A DNA stretch of 64,000 bases, from contig NZ_CP118527.1 of the NCBI RefSeq assembly GCF_028885415.1, forward strand, positions 4,960,001-5,024,000. Reading direction: 5' to 3'. The first letter of the stretch is position 1. Each line of letters starts with the position of its first letter. Of the stretch, positions 7,681-16,412 are shown piece after piece. The DNA is from Streptomyces coeruleorubidus (GTDB lineage Bacteria > Actinomycetota > Actinomycetes > Streptomycetales > Streptomycetaceae). The notes under the pieces are model-generated. The model saw only the letters and a list, made by a program, of their open reading frames with translations, ran no database searches and had not been told where the DNA came from. Position numbers and translations under genes: made by a program.

Positions 7681-7910
7681 GCCGCTCCCCGGCCGCCGCG
7701 AGCGCCGTACGGTCGGCTTCGGGCTCGGCCGGGGGGTCCGCTTCCGCGGTGTGGTGACGGCCACGGCCGGAACCGGCGGAAGAGGCTGTGCCCGGGTGGG
7801 CGGCCTGAGTACCGTGCCCGTGCCGACGTCGCGCAGCGGTGCGCGGGCGGTACGACGCCCTCGGGGCCGGGCGGACGGAACGACGGACCGGGATCGTGGA
7901 ACGGGGCGGA

Positions 7911-8684
7911 ATGGACGCGTACGACGGAGGCTCGAACGCCCGGCACGGGCCGGACCGGCCGGCCGAGCCGGGTGTGCCGGCCGAGTCGGGCGGGCCTGCC
8001 GTGCCGGGCCCGCCCGCCGCACCCCGAGCCGGCATCGCCGCGCTCTCGCTCCGCTACCAGATCGGTGTCGCGCTGGCGCTCGCGGTCGTCGCGGTCGGGG
8101 TGTGCGTGCACCTCGGGATGACGTTCCTGCACGTCGCGCCGCCGAACACCGTCACCAGGGAGCACGGCAAGGCCGTGGACGACTGGATCTATCCGGAGTT
8201 CGAGCAGAACTGGAAGCTCTTCGCGCCGAACCCGCTCCAGCAGAACATCTCCATCCAGGTCCGCGCCGAGGTCCGCGACGGGGAGGGCGGGACGCTGACC
8301 ACCGGCTGGTACGACCTGTCCGCCGAGGACGGCCGGGCCATCGACGGCAACCTGCTGCCCAGTCACACCCAGCAGAACGAGCTGCGCCGCGCCTGGGACT
8401 TCTTCCTCGCCACGCACGACGGCGAGAACCGCCCGGTGGGCCTGCGCGGCTCGCTCTCCGAGTCGTACCTGCGCCGGATCGTGGTGCTGCGCCTCGACCG
8501 CGACGACGCCGTGCGGGCCACCACCGGGGGCGGCGGTGCCATCGAGCGCGTCCAGGTCCGCTCCCGCACCAGCAACGTGCCCGCGCCTCGGTGGAGCCGG
8601 GAGAAGGTCTCCATGACACCGGCCTACCGCGAGCTGCCGTGGTGGCCGGTGCCGGCGGACGAGGCCGGGGGAGGCGTGCGGTGA
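7911..8684 (+). CDS. DUF5819 family membrane protein
   Basis: A 257-aa protein with a Pro/Gly-rich cytoplasmic N-terminus (about 40 residues), one transmembrane helix (around residues 50-75, GVALALAVVAVGVCVHLG) and an extracytoplasmic domain containing WKLFAPNPLQQN, the signature block of DUF5819. The ATG at 7911 is preferred because it sits just upstream of recognisable protein sequence and follows a GGGCGGA. It overlaps the next gene by GTGA. DUF5819 and HTTM proteins are commonly encoded side by side in actinomycetes, suggesting they act in one membrane complex; the function is unknown. Confidence 0.85.
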   Translation: MDAYDGGSNARHGPDRPAEPGVPAESGGPAVPGPPAAPRAGIAALSLRYQIGVALALAVVAVGVCVHLGMTFLHVAPPNTVTREHGKAVDDWIYPEFEQNWKLFAPNPLQQNISIQVRAEVRDGEGGTLTTGWYDLSAEDGRAIDGNLLPSHTQQNELRRAWDFFLATHDGENRPVGLRGSLSESYLRRIVVLRLDRDDAVRATTGGGGAIERVQVRSRTSNVPAPRWSREKVSMTPAYRELPWWPVPADEAGGGVR

Positions 8685-9892
8685 ACCGCTTCTCCCTGGC
8701 CGTCTCGGGCGGCATCGCCCGGGTCACCGAGGCCGCCCTCGGCCCGTACCAGACCGCCGTGATCCGCATCGGCTTCAGCGCGACCTGGCTGCTGTTCCTG
8801 CTGCGCGAGTTCCCCCACCGCCACGAGCTCTACGGCCCCGACGGGCCCTGGAGCTGGGACCTCGCCGAGCAGCTGATCGGGACCAACAAGGCCTTCACCG
8901 CTCTCATGTGGTCGGACGGCGGGATCTGGTTCGAGACCGTCTACCTGCTCGCGATCCTCGCCAGTGCCCTGCTGATGCTGGGCTGGCGCACCCGCACGAT
9001 GTCGGTGCTGTTCATGGTCGGCGTGCTGTCCCTGCAGAATCGCAGCGTCTTCATGGGCGACGGCGGCGACAACGTGCTGCACCTGATGTCGATCTACCTG
9101 GTGTTCACGCGCTGCGCCCAGGTGTGGTCGCTGGACGCCCGGAGGGCCGCGCGCGCCCGGGCGGCACACGTGCGCGGTGAGCGCGTCACGGACCGGACGG
9201 GCCCTGCCCTGTGGGGTGTGCTGGGGTTCGTGCTGGTCGGGGCGACCCTGGCCGGCCGGATGGAGGATGACTGGCTGATACCGGCGCTGCTGTGGGCCGT
9301 GTGGGTGGCGCAGGCCCTGTGGTGGCTGACGGGGCGCCGCGCGAAGCCCGGTGAGCCGCGGATCATGCTCGACGTCGTCGCCAACATCGTGCACAACGGT
9401 GCCCTGCTCGTGATCATGGCCGAGGCGTGCCTGATCTACGCGACGGCCGGCTGGTACAAGATCCAGGGCTCCCGCTGGCAGGACGGCACCGCCGTCTACT
9501 ACCCGCTCCACCTGGAGTACTTCTCGCCCTGGCCCGGGCTCGCCGACCTGCTGTCCGCCAGCGGCACGATGGTGATGCTCGTGACCTACGGGACGGTCCT
9601 CGTGCAGGTCGCCTTCCCGTTCACGCTGTTCAACCGGCGCGTGAAGAACGTCCTGCTGGCAGTCATGATCACCGAGCACGCCGTGATCGCCGTCGTCCTC
9701 GGGCTGCCGTTCTTCTCGCTGGCGATGATCGCGGCGGACGCGGTGTTCCTGCCGACGGCCTTCCTGCGCCGCATGGGCGGCCGGGCGGCACGCGCGCGTG
9801 ACCGGCTGCTGCGGCGCGGCGGGGCCGCTCAGGCCCCCGAGCAGCACGCCCACGAGCGCCCCGAGGCCACACACGTAGGCTTCGGGGCATGA
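8681..9892 (+). CDS. HTTM-domain membrane protein (VKGC-like)
   Basis: A 403-aa polytopic membrane protein of the HTTM (horizontally transferred transmembrane) superfamily, related in its membrane part to vitamin-K-dependent gamma-carboxylase. About eight hydrophobic helices are visible from residue 20 to 370. Conserved features include MGDGGDNVL after the third helix and AGWYKIQGSRWQDGTAVYYPL in the second half. The GTG start overlaps the DUF5819 stop, and its own stop overlaps the next start by ATGA, so three genes form a tightly coupled operon. No enzyme activity can be assigned; the luminal carboxylase domain is absent. Confidence 0.88.
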   Translation: MNRFSLAVSGGIARVTEAALGPYQTAVIRIGFSATWLLFLLREFPHRHELYGPDGPWSWDLAEQLIGTNKAFTALMWSDGGIWFETVYLLAILASALLMLGWRTRTMSVLFMVGVLSLQNRSVFMGDGGDNVLHLMSIYLVFTRCAQVWSLDARRAARARAAHVRGERVTDRTGPALWGVLGFVLVGATLAGRMEDDWLIPALLWAVWVAQALWWLTGRRAKPGEPRIMLDVVANIVHNGALLVIMAEACLIYATAGWYKIQGSRWQDGTAVYYPLHLEYFSPWPGLADLLSASGTMVMLVTYGTVLVQVAFPFTLFNRRVKNVLLAVMITEHAVIAVVLGLPFFSLAMIAADAVFLPTAFLRRMGGRAARARDRLLRRGGAAQAPEQHAHERPEATHVGFGA

Positions 9893-10629
9893 CCGACCCC
9901 GTGACCGTCTGGCGCCGGCTCGCCGGCGGCACCGTCCTGCTCGACGGCTTCCACGCCCTCAAGCACGCCGTGCGGTTCGGCGCCGAGGTGCCGGTCGCGG
10001 TCACCGCCGACCGGGCGGCCACGCTCGCCCTCGCCGACGAGCTGGCCCCGGACGTACGGGACGTGCTGGCCGGGCTGCTGACGGAGGTGCCGCACGAGAC
10101 GTACGCGTCGTTCGTCCCGCGTCCGCACCCCACCGCCGTGGCCGCCCTGGCCGTACGGCCCTCCCGCGCGTCCAACCTCGAGAGGCTGGCGCACACGCCC
10201 CGCACGGCCCCGGTCGTGGTCCTCGACAACCCGCGCAACCTGGGCAACGCGGGGGCGGTGATCCGCCTGGCGGCCGGCTTCGGGGCGACGGGCGTGGTCA
10301 CCACCGGGACGGTCGACCCCTGGCACCCCACGGTCGTCCGCGGCGGGGCCGGGCTGCACTTCGCGACGGCGGTGGAGCGTCTCGAGGTGTCCGGCCTGCC
10401 GCCCGGCCCGCTGTTCGCGCTGGACCCGGAGGGCGACGACATCCGGGGCATCAAGCTCCCGGACGACGCCGTCCTCGCCTTCGGCTCCGAACGCACCGGC
10501 CTGTCCGCCGACCTGCGCGCGCGTGCGGACCACTTGCTGTCCCTGCCGATGCGCCCGCAGGTCAGCAGCTACAACCTGGCGACGAGCGTGGCGATGACCT
10601 TGTACCACTGGAGCTGCGGTGTGGCTTAG
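9889..10629 (+). CDS. TrmH/SpoU-family RNA 2'-O-methyltransferase
   Basis: A 246-aa SPOUT methyltransferase that would methylate the 2'-hydroxyl of a ribose in tRNA or rRNA using S-adenosylmethionine. The three family motifs are present: DNPRNLGNAGAVIRLA (motif 1, about residue 110), AFGSERTGLS (motif 2) and LSLPMRPQVSSYNLATSVA (motif 3, forming the trefoil knot). The start ATG overlaps the HTTM stop. The stop overlaps the paaN stop on the other strand by 4 bases. Target RNA is not known. Confidence 0.92.
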   Translation: MTDPVTVWRRLAGGTVLLDGFHALKHAVRFGAEVPVAVTADRAATLALADELAPDVRDVLAGLLTEVPHETYASFVPRPHPTAVAALAVRPSRASNLERLAHTPRTAPVVVLDNPRNLGNAGAVIRLAAGFGATGVVTTGTVDPWHPTVVRGGAGLHFATAVERLEVSGLPPGPLFALDPEGDDIRGIKLPDDAVLAFGSERTGLSADLRARADHLLSLPMRPQVSSYNLATSVAMTLYHWSCGVA

Positions 10630-12317
10630 GCCTCCCGCCGCACCTCGATGACCCTGAACCGGTTGGCCACGAACGCCCCGTCACACAGCGCCGCACTCGC
10701 CGCCGGATTACCCCCCGACCCGTGGAAGTCGGAGAACGCGGCCGTCTGGTTCACATACACCCCGCCCGTGAGATTCAGCGACAACTGCGCCGCCTCTTCC
10801 AGGCACACCTCCCGCACGGCCTGCTCGACCTCCGGGTCGGTCGTGTACGCCCCGACGGTCATCGCACCCTTCTCCCGGACGGTCCGCCGCAACAACTGAG
10901 CCGCATCCGCCGCCGAGTCGACCGCCACGGCGAAGGAGACCGGCCCGAAGCACTCGCTCATGTAGGCGGCCTCCGCGTCCGGCTTGGCCCCGTCCAGCTT
11001 CACGATCACCGGCGTACGGACGACCGCGCCGGGGAAGTCCGGGTTGGTGATCTCCCGGGAGGCGAGGGCGACTTCGCCCAGGCCCGCCGCGGCCTCCAGC
11101 CGGGCCTTCACGTCCGGGTTGACGATCGCGCCCAGCAGCGCGTTGGCCCGGGCGTCGTCGCCCAGCAGCCCGTCGATCGCCCTGGCGAGGTCGGCGACCA
11201 CCTCGTCGTACGACTTGGGGCCCTGGTCCGTGGAGATGCCCTCGCGCGGGAGGAGCAGGTTCTGCGGGGTCGTGCACATCTGGCCGCTGTACAGGGACAG
11301 CGAGAACGCCAGGTTGGAGAGCATGCCCTTGTAGTCGGACGTGGAGTGGACGACGACCGTGTTGACGCCGGCCTTCTCCGTGTAGACCTGGGCCTGGCGG
11401 GCGTTGGCCTCCAGCCAGTCGCCGAACGCGGTCGAGCCCGTGTAGTCGATGATCCGGATCTCGGGGCGCAGGGCGAGCGTCTTGGCGATGCCCTCGCCGG
11501 GGCGCTCGGCGGCCAGCGCGATCAGGTTCGGGTCGAAGCCGGCCTCGGCGAGCACCTCGCGGGCGGCCTGCACGGTGAGGGCGAGGGGCAGCACCGCGCG
11601 CGGGTGGGGCTTGACCAGGACCGCGTTGCCGGTGGCGAGGGAGGCGAACAGGCCCGGGTAGCCGTTCCACGTCGGGAAGGTGTTGCATCCGATGACCAGG
11701 CCGATGCCGCGCGGGACGGGCGTGAACTGCTTGGTCATGGCCAGCGGGTCGCGCTTGCCCTGCGGCTTGGTCCACTCGGCGTTGTCGGGTGTGCGCACCT
11801 GCTCCACGTACGCGTACGCCACCGCCTCCAGGCCGCGGTCCTGCGCGTGCGGCCCGCCCGCCTGGAAGGCCATCATGAACGCCTGGCCGGAGGTGTGCAT
11901 GACCGCGTGCGCGAACTCGTGCGTCCGGTCGCTGATGCGCTTGAGGATCTCCAGGCAGACCACCGCGCGCTGCTCCGCGCCCGCGTCCCGCCAGGCCCGC
12001 TGCCCGGCCTTCATGGCGGGCAGCAGCACGTCGAGGTCCGCGTGCGGGTACGTCACGCCCAGGTCGATGCCGTACGGGGACGTCTCGCCGCCCACCCAGT
12101 CGTCCGTGCCCGGCTGGCCGAGGTCGAGGCGGGTGCCGAGCAGGGCGTCGAAGGCGGCCTTGCCCGCGGCCGCGTCCAGGCTGCCGTTCTCCCCGTAGGC
12201 CTTGGGGTGCTCGGGGTGCGGGGACCAGTACGCGCGCGTGCGGATCGCTTCCAGCGCCTGGTCGAGGGTGGACCGGTGCCGGGCGATCAGCTCGTGCGCC
12301 GAGAGTGCGGCGGTCAT
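10626..12317 (-). CDS. paaN: PaaN-like aldehyde dehydrogenase (phenylacetic acid degradation family)
   Basis: A 563-aa aldehyde dehydrogenase of the PaaN2 group, longer than the usual 480-500 aa enzymes. The NAD-binding region contains VIGCNTFPTWNGYPG and VLVKPHP; the catalytic cysteine is in SGQMCTTPQN (about residue 350) and the glutamate equivalent in YTEKAGVN. No fused MaoC hydratase domain is present, unlike E. coli PaaZ. In phenylacetate catabolism such enzymes oxidise a ring-cleavage semialdehyde. No paaABCDE oxygenase genes are nearby, so the true substrate may differ. The gene diverges from a 3-hydroxyacyl-CoA dehydrogenase across a palindromic operator. Confidence 0.88.
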   Translation of the reverse strand: MTAALSAHELIARHRSTLDQALEAIRTRAYWSPHPEHPKAYGENGSLDAAAGKAAFDALLGTRLDLGQPGTDDWVGGETSPYGIDLGVTYPHADLDVLLPAMKAGQRAWRDAGAEQRAVVCLEILKRISDRTHEFAHAVMHTSGQAFMMAFQAGGPHAQDRGLEAVAYAYVEQVRTPDNAEWTKPQGKRDPLAMTKQFTPVPRGIGLVIGCNTFPTWNGYPGLFASLATGNAVLVKPHPRAVLPLALTVQAAREVLAEAGFDPNLIALAAERPGEGIAKTLALRPEIRIIDYTGSTAFGDWLEANARQAQVYTEKAGVNTVVVHSTSDYKGMLSNLAFSLSLYSGQMCTTPQNLLLPREGISTDQGPKSYDEVVADLARAIDGLLGDDARANALLGAIVNPDVKARLEAAAGLGEVALASREITNPDFPGAVVRTPVIVKLDGAKPDAEAAYMSECFGPVSFAVAVDSAADAAQLLRRTVREKGAMTVGAYTTDPEVEQAVREVCLEEAAQLSLNLTGGVYVNQTAAFSDFHGSGGNPAASAALCDGAFVANRFRVIEVRREA

Positions 12318-12406
12318 GGGTGACCAACTCCTCGTCTCAAGAACTCTTCGTCGAGTTCATGACCTGGGCAGAAACCTGGGCAGGAACACTCGGACAGAGC
12401 TAGAGT

Positions 12407-12426
12407 AACCGAACGATCGGTCGGTT
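12407..12426. promoter_or_regulatory. PaaR-like palindromic operator, site 1
   Basis: AACCGAACGATCGGTCGGTT is symmetric at 18 of 20 positions. It lies between paaN and the divergent 3-hydroxyacyl-CoA dehydrogenase. A closely related element occurs upstream of bkdA at 15186-15203. The likely ligand is the TetR encoded at 13992. Confidence 0.65.
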
Positions 12427-12477
12427 CAAGGGGGTCCGCCGCATCTGTGGAAAACCCCGTGCGGGAGGATCGCGCAC

Positions 12478-13995
12478 ATGACAGCACTCGACCTCAGCAG
12501 CCCCGTGGCCGTCGTCGGCACCGGCACCATGGGCCAGGGAATCGCCCAGGTCGCGCTGGTCGCGGGCCATCCCGTACTGCTGTACGACACCATCCCCGGG
12601 CGGGCGCGCGAGGCGGCCGACGCGATCGGGGCCCGCCTCGACCGGCTCGTCGAGAAGGACCGCCTCACCGGCGCCGACCGGGACGCCGCCCGCGCCCGGC
12701 TGCTGCCCGCCGAAGACCTCTCCGAGCTGGTGGACTGCGCCCTGGTCGTCGAGGCGGTCCTGGAGCGGCTGGACGTCAAACAGGACCTGTTCCGCGGGCT
12801 GGAGGACATCGTCGACGACGACTGCCTGCTCGCCACCAACACCTCGTCCCTGTCCGTCACCGCCATCGGCGGCGCCCTGCGCACTCCCGGGCGCTTCGTC
12901 GGCCTGCACTTCTTCAACCCCGCGCCGCTGCTGCCGCTGGTCGAGGTCGTCTCCGGGTTCGCCACCGACGTCACGTACGCCACGCGCGCGTACGAGACCG
13001 CCCGCGCCTGGGGCAAGACGCCGGTCGCCTGCGCGGACACCCCCGGCTTCATCGTCAACCGCATCGCCCGGCCCTTCTACGCAGAGGCCTTCGCGGTGTA
13101 CGAGGCGCAGGGCGCCGACCCGGCCACCATCGACGCCGTGCTGCGCGAGTCGGGCGGCTTCAGGATGGGCGCGTTCGAGCTGACCGACCTGATCGGCCAG
13201 GACGTCAATGAGTCCGTCACGCGGTCGGTCTGGGAGTCCTTCTTCCAGGACGTGCGCTTCACGCCGTCCCTCGCCCAGCGGCGCCTGGTCGAGTCCGGCC
13301 GGCTGGGCCGCAAGACCGGCCACGGCTGGTACGACCACCGGGACGGCGCCGAGCGCCCGGAGCCCGACACGGCGGAGCGGCGGCAGCCGCCCGCGTACGT
13401 CGTCGCCGAGGGCGACCTCGGCCCGGCCGGTGACCTGCTCGCGCTGATCCGCGAGGCGGGCATCCCCGTGCGCGACGAGGACGAGGACAACGGCACCCGC
13501 ATGGTGCTGCCGAGCGGCGGCCAGCTCGCCCTCGCCGACGGGCAGACCTCCGTGGAGTTCCGGGACGTCGTCTACTTCGACCTCGCCCTGGACTACCGCA
13601 AGGCCACCCGGATCGCCCTGTCCGCCTCCCAGGACACCTCCCCGCAGACCCTCGCCGAGGCCATCGGACTGTTCCAGGCGCTCGGCAAGAAGGTCAGCGT
13701 CATCGGTGACGTCCCCGGCATGATCGTCGCCCGGACCGTCGCGCGGATCATCGACCTGGCGCACGACGCCGTCGCCAAGGGCGTGGCCACCGAGGAGGAC
13801 ATCGACACCGCGATGCGCCTCGGCGTCAACTACCCCCTGGGGCCCTTCGAGTGGAGCCGCCGGCTCGGCCGCTCCTGGGCCTACGCGCTCCTGGACGACC
13901 TCCACCTGCGCGACCCCTCGGGGCGTTACGCGCCGTCCCTCGCGCTGTACCGTCGCGCCCACGCCTCCGACAAGCGGGAGGGCACAGCCTCATGA
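12478..13995 (+). CDS. 3-hydroxyacyl-CoA dehydrogenase (PaaH/PaaC-like)
   Basis: A 505-aa enzyme that oxidises L-3-hydroxyacyl-CoA to 3-ketoacyl-CoA with NAD. The Rossmann motif VVGTGTMGQGIAQ is at the N-terminus. ATNTSSLSVT and FVGLHFFNPAP mark the catalytic region with the conserved histidine, and two tandem C-terminal domains follow. The second starts near residue 370 (DVPGMIVARTVARII) and repeats the first (DTPGFIVNRIARP). The length matches the roughly 505-aa phenylacetate-pathway subfamily and not the 280-aa short enzymes. A GGGAGGA site precedes the ATG. It overlaps the following TetR gene by ATGA, so the regulator is co-expressed. Confidence 0.93.
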   Translation: MTALDLSSPVAVVGTGTMGQGIAQVALVAGHPVLLYDTIPGRAREAADAIGARLDRLVEKDRLTGADRDAARARLLPAEDLSELVDCALVVEAVLERLDVKQDLFRGLEDIVDDDCLLATNTSSLSVTAIGGALRTPGRFVGLHFFNPAPLLPLVEVVSGFATDVTYATRAYETARAWGKTPVACADTPGFIVNRIARPFYAEAFAVYEAQGADPATIDAVLRESGGFRMGAFELTDLIGQDVNESVTRSVWESFFQDVRFTPSLAQRRLVESGRLGRKTGHGWYDHRDGAERPEPDTAERRQPPAYVVAEGDLGPAGDLLALIREAGIPVRDEDEDNGTRMVLPSGGQLALADGQTSVEFRDVVYFDLALDYRKATRIALSASQDTSPQTLAEAIGLFQALGKKVSVIGDVPGMIVARTVARIIDLAHDAVAKGVATEEDIDTAMRLGVNYPLGPFEWSRRLGRSWAYALLDDLHLRDPSGRYAPSLALYRRAHASDKREGTAS

Positions 13996-14582
13996 CCACC
14001 CCCAAACGCGACACGTACACCCCGGACACCCTGCTGTCCGTCGCCGTCCGGGTGTTCAACGAGCGTGGCTACGACGGCACCTCCATGGAGCACCTCTCCA
14101 AGGCGGCCGGCATCTCCAAGTCGTCGATCTACCACCACGTCACCGGCAAGGAGGAGCTGCTGCGCCGGGCCGTGAGCCGGGCCCTGGACGGCCTCTTCGG
14201 GATCCTCGACGAGGAGCACGCGCGCGTGGGGCGTGCCGCCGAGCGTCTGGAGTACGTCGTCCGGCGCATGGTCGAGGTGCTCATAGCCGAGCTGCCCTAC
14301 GTGACCCTCCTGCTGCGCGTGCGCGGCAACACGGACACCGAGCGGTGGGCCCTGGAGCGCCGCCGCGAGTTCGACCACCGGGTCGCCGACCTGCTGAAGG
14401 CCGCCGCGGCGGACGGTGACGTGCGCGGCGACATAGAGGTCCGGCTGGTGACCCGGCTGGTCTTCGGGATGATCAACTCGATCGTCGAGTGGTACAAGCC
14501 GGGCGGGCGGGGCATGAACGAGCGCGAGGTGGCCGACGCGGTGGTGCAGCTGGCGTTCGGGGGCCTGCGCAAAGCCGGATAG
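13992..14582 (+). CDS. TetR-family regulator (PaaR-like)
   Basis: A 196-aa TetR regulator, translationally coupled to the 3-hydroxyacyl-CoA dehydrogenase by an ATGA overlap. The HTH (TSMEHLSKAAGISKSSIYHHV) lies at about residues 28-48. The C-terminal ligand domain has no obvious cofactor motif. Its location and the palindromes at 12407-12426 and 15186-15203 suggest that it represses paaN, its own operon and possibly bkdABC, with an acyl-CoA as likely inducer. That regulon is inferred; only the gene family and the repeated sites are seen. Confidence 0.88.
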   Translation: MTTPKRDTYTPDTLLSVAVRVFNERGYDGTSMEHLSKAAGISKSSIYHHVTGKEELLRRAVSRALDGLFGILDEEHARVGRAAERLEYVVRRMVEVLIAELPYVTLLLRVRGNTDTERWALERRREFDHRVADLLKAAAADGDVRGDIEVRLVTRLVFGMINSIVEWYKPGGRGMNEREVADAVVQLAFGGLRKAG

Positions 14583-14583
14583 C

Positions 14584-15084
14584 TCACCCCTGTGGCTCCA
14601 GGTCCTCCTCCTCGAACACCAGCAGCGTGCGCGTGCTGAGCACCTGATCGATCGCCTGGAGCCGGGTCAGCACCAGCTCGCGCAGCGCCCGGTTGTCGGA
14701 CACGTGGACCAGCAGCAGTACGTCGAAATCCCCGCCCACGAGGGCGATGTGCGAGGCGCCGGGCAGCTTTCTGAGCTCCTCGCGCACCGTGCGCCAGGAG
14801 TTCTGCACGATCTTCAGGGTGATGTAGGCGGACGTCCCGTGACCTGCCCGTTCGTGGTTGACGCGGGCGCCGAAGCCGCGGATGACACCGTCCTCGACGA
14901 GCCGGTTGATACGGGCGTAGGCGTTGGCGCGCGAGACGTGGACCCGCTCGGCGACCGACCGTATCGAGGCGCGGCCGTCCGCCTGGAGCATGCGCAGGAT
15001 GTCCTGGTCGATGGCGTCCAGCGGACGCGGCGGCGGCAGCAGGCCGCTGTCGTCCTGGCTTTCGGCCATTTGTTCAGATGCCAC
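14584..15084 (-). CDS. bkdR: Lrp/AsnC-family regulator BkdR
   Basis: A 166-aa Lrp/AsnC transcription factor. A winged HTH (ASIRSVAERVHVSRANAYARINRL, about residues 40-63) is followed by a C-terminal ligand/oligomerisation domain. The GTG at 15084 is chosen because a perfect AAGGAGG sits 9 bases upstream; the frame continues farther up without a ribosome site. It is divergent from bkdABC, the arrangement known for Streptomyces bkdR, which controls branched-chain keto-acid dehydrogenase and valine catabolism. A 9-bp perfect inverted repeat in the shared promoter region (15128-15154) may be its site. Confidence 0.88.
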   Translation of the reverse strand: MASEQMAESQDDSGLLPPPRPLDAIDQDILRMLQADGRASIRSVAERVHVSRANAYARINRLVEDGVIRGFGARVNHERAGHGTSAYITLKIVQNSWRTVREELRKLPGASHIALVGGDFDVLLLVHVSDNRALRELVLTRLQAIDQVLSTRTLLVFEEEDLEPQG

Positions 15085-15127
15085 CTGCGCCCGCCTCCTT
15101 ACCATGGACGTACTGCGTCCATCACAG

Positions 15128-15154
15128 GCTGTGGAGAACCGTTTGTCCACAGCC
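15128..15154. promoter_or_regulatory. Inverted repeat in the bkdR-bkdA divergent promoter region
   Basis: GGCTGTGGA (15128-15136) and TCCACAGCC (15146-15154) are perfectly complementary arms with a 9-base spacer. The right arm also contains TTGTCCACA (15143-15151). It could be an Lrp-type operator or a chance DnaA-box pair. Confidence 0.45.
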
Positions 15155-15185
15155 TCGGGGCACCCGTAGCCAAATTGTGCCGGCG

Positions 15186-15203
15186 ACCGAACAATCGGTA
15201 GGT
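15186..15203. promoter_or_regulatory. PaaR-like palindromic operator, site 2 (upstream of bkdA)
   Basis: ACCGAACAATCGGTAGGT matches the core of the site at 12408-12425 at 16 of 18 positions. It lies 57 bases before the bkdA start. Confidence 0.6.
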
Positions 15204-15260
15204 GAGGCGCATCACAGCCGACGCGCCTGCACGAAGCCGCTCCTACGAGGAGGTGCCGTC

Positions 15261-16412
15261 ATGACGGTCATGGAGCAGCGGGGCGCGTACCGGCCGACCC
15301 CGCCGCCCGCCTGGCAGCCCCGCACGGACCCCGCGCCGCTGCTGCCCGACGCTGAGCCGTACCGCGTCCTCGGTACCGAGGCGGCCGCGAAGGCCGACCC
15401 GGAGCTGCTGCGGACGCTGTACGCCCAGCTGGTCCGCGGTCGCCGCTACAACGCGCAGGCCACCGCGCTCACCAAACAGGGCCGCCTCGCCGTCTACCCC
15501 TCCACCACCGGCCAGGAGGCCTGCGAGATCGCCGCCGCGCTCGTGCTGAAGGAGCAGGACTGGCTCTTCCCCAGCTACCGCGACACGCTCGCCGTCGTGG
15601 CCCGCGGCGTGGACCCCGTCGAGGCGCTCACGCTGCTGCGCGGCGACTGGCACACCGGCTACGACCCGTACGAACACCGGGTCGCCCCCCTGTGCACCCC
15701 GCTCGCCACCCAGCTGCCGCACGCCGTGGGCCTCGCGCACGCCGCCCGCCTCAAGGGCGACGACGTGGTCGCGCTGGCCATGGTCGGCGACGGCGGCACC
15801 AGCGAGGGCGACTTCCACGAGGCGCTGAACTTCGCCGCCGTCTGGCAGGCCCCCGTCGTCTTCCTGGTGCAGAACAACGGCTTCGCGATCTCCGTCCCGC
15901 TCGCCAAGCAGACCGCGGCCCCGTCGCTGGCCCACAAGGCCGTCGGCTACGGCATGCCCGGCCGCCTGGTCGACGGCAACGACGCCGCCGCCGTGCACGA
16001 GGTGCTGAGCGACGCCGTACGGCACGCGCGCGCGGGCGGCGGACCCACCCTCGTCGAGGCGATCACCTACCGCGTCGACGCCCACACCAACGCCGACGAC
16101 GCGACCCGCTACCGCGGCGACGCCGAGGTCGAGACCTGGCGCGAGCACGACCCGATCCAGCTGCTGGAGCGGGAGCTGACCGCGCGCGGCCTGCTCGACG
16201 AGGCCGGGAAGCAGGCCGCACGGGACGCCGCCGAGGCGATGGCCGCCGACCTGCGCGCGCACATGAACAAGGACCCGGCGCTCGACCCCATGGACCTGTT
16301 CGCCCACGTCTACGCCGAGCCCACCACCCAACTGCGCGACCAGCGGGAGCAGTTGCGGGCCGAGCTGGAGGCCGCGGCCGAGACCGCACCGGAAGGGGGC
16401 ACGCACCGATGA
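15261..16412 (+). CDS. bkdA: Branched-chain 2-oxo acid dehydrogenase E1 alpha subunit (first bkd operon)
   Basis: A 383-aa thiamine-diphosphate-dependent E1 alpha subunit that decarboxylates 2-oxo acids from Val, Leu and Ile. The ThDP/Mg motif begins at GDGGTSEGDFHEALN (about residues 178-192) and continues to QNNGFAIS; the phosphorylation-loop region AHTNADDATRYR is also recognisable. The ATG follows a GAGGAGG. The product supplies isobutyryl-, isovaleryl- and 2-methylbutyryl-CoA, starters for branched fatty acids and polyketides. First gene of a coupled bkdABC operon, divergent from bkdR. Confidence 0.95.
   Translation: MTVMEQRGAYRPTPPPAWQPRTDPAPLLPDAEPYRVLGTEAAAKADPELLRTLYAQLVRGRRYNAQATALTKQGRLAVYPSTTGQEACEIAAALVLKEQDWLFPSYRDTLAVVARGVDPVEALTLLRGDWHTGYDPYEHRVAPLCTPLATQLPHAVGLAHAARLKGDDVVALAMVGDGGTSEGDFHEALNFAAVWQAPVVFLVQNNGFAISVPLAKQTAAPSLAHKAVGYGMPGRLVDGNDAAAVHEVLSDAVRHARAGGGPTLVEAITYRVDAHTNADDATRYRGDAEVETWREHDPIQLLERELTARGLLDEAGKQAARDAAEAMAADLRAHMNKDPALDPMDLFAHVYAEPTTQLRDQREQLRAELEAAAETAPEGGTHR

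Larger units (their letters stand above)
7499..7910. other. Divergent intergenic region between the acyl-CoA dehydrogenase and DUF5819 genes
   Basis: This 412-bp stretch holds a KstR-like palindrome (7556-7569), a TGTGGATAA (reverse DnaA box, 7640-7648) and a GC-rich hairpin (7657-7680). The rest, up to the ATG at 7911, shows no convincing gene. Confidence 0.6.
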
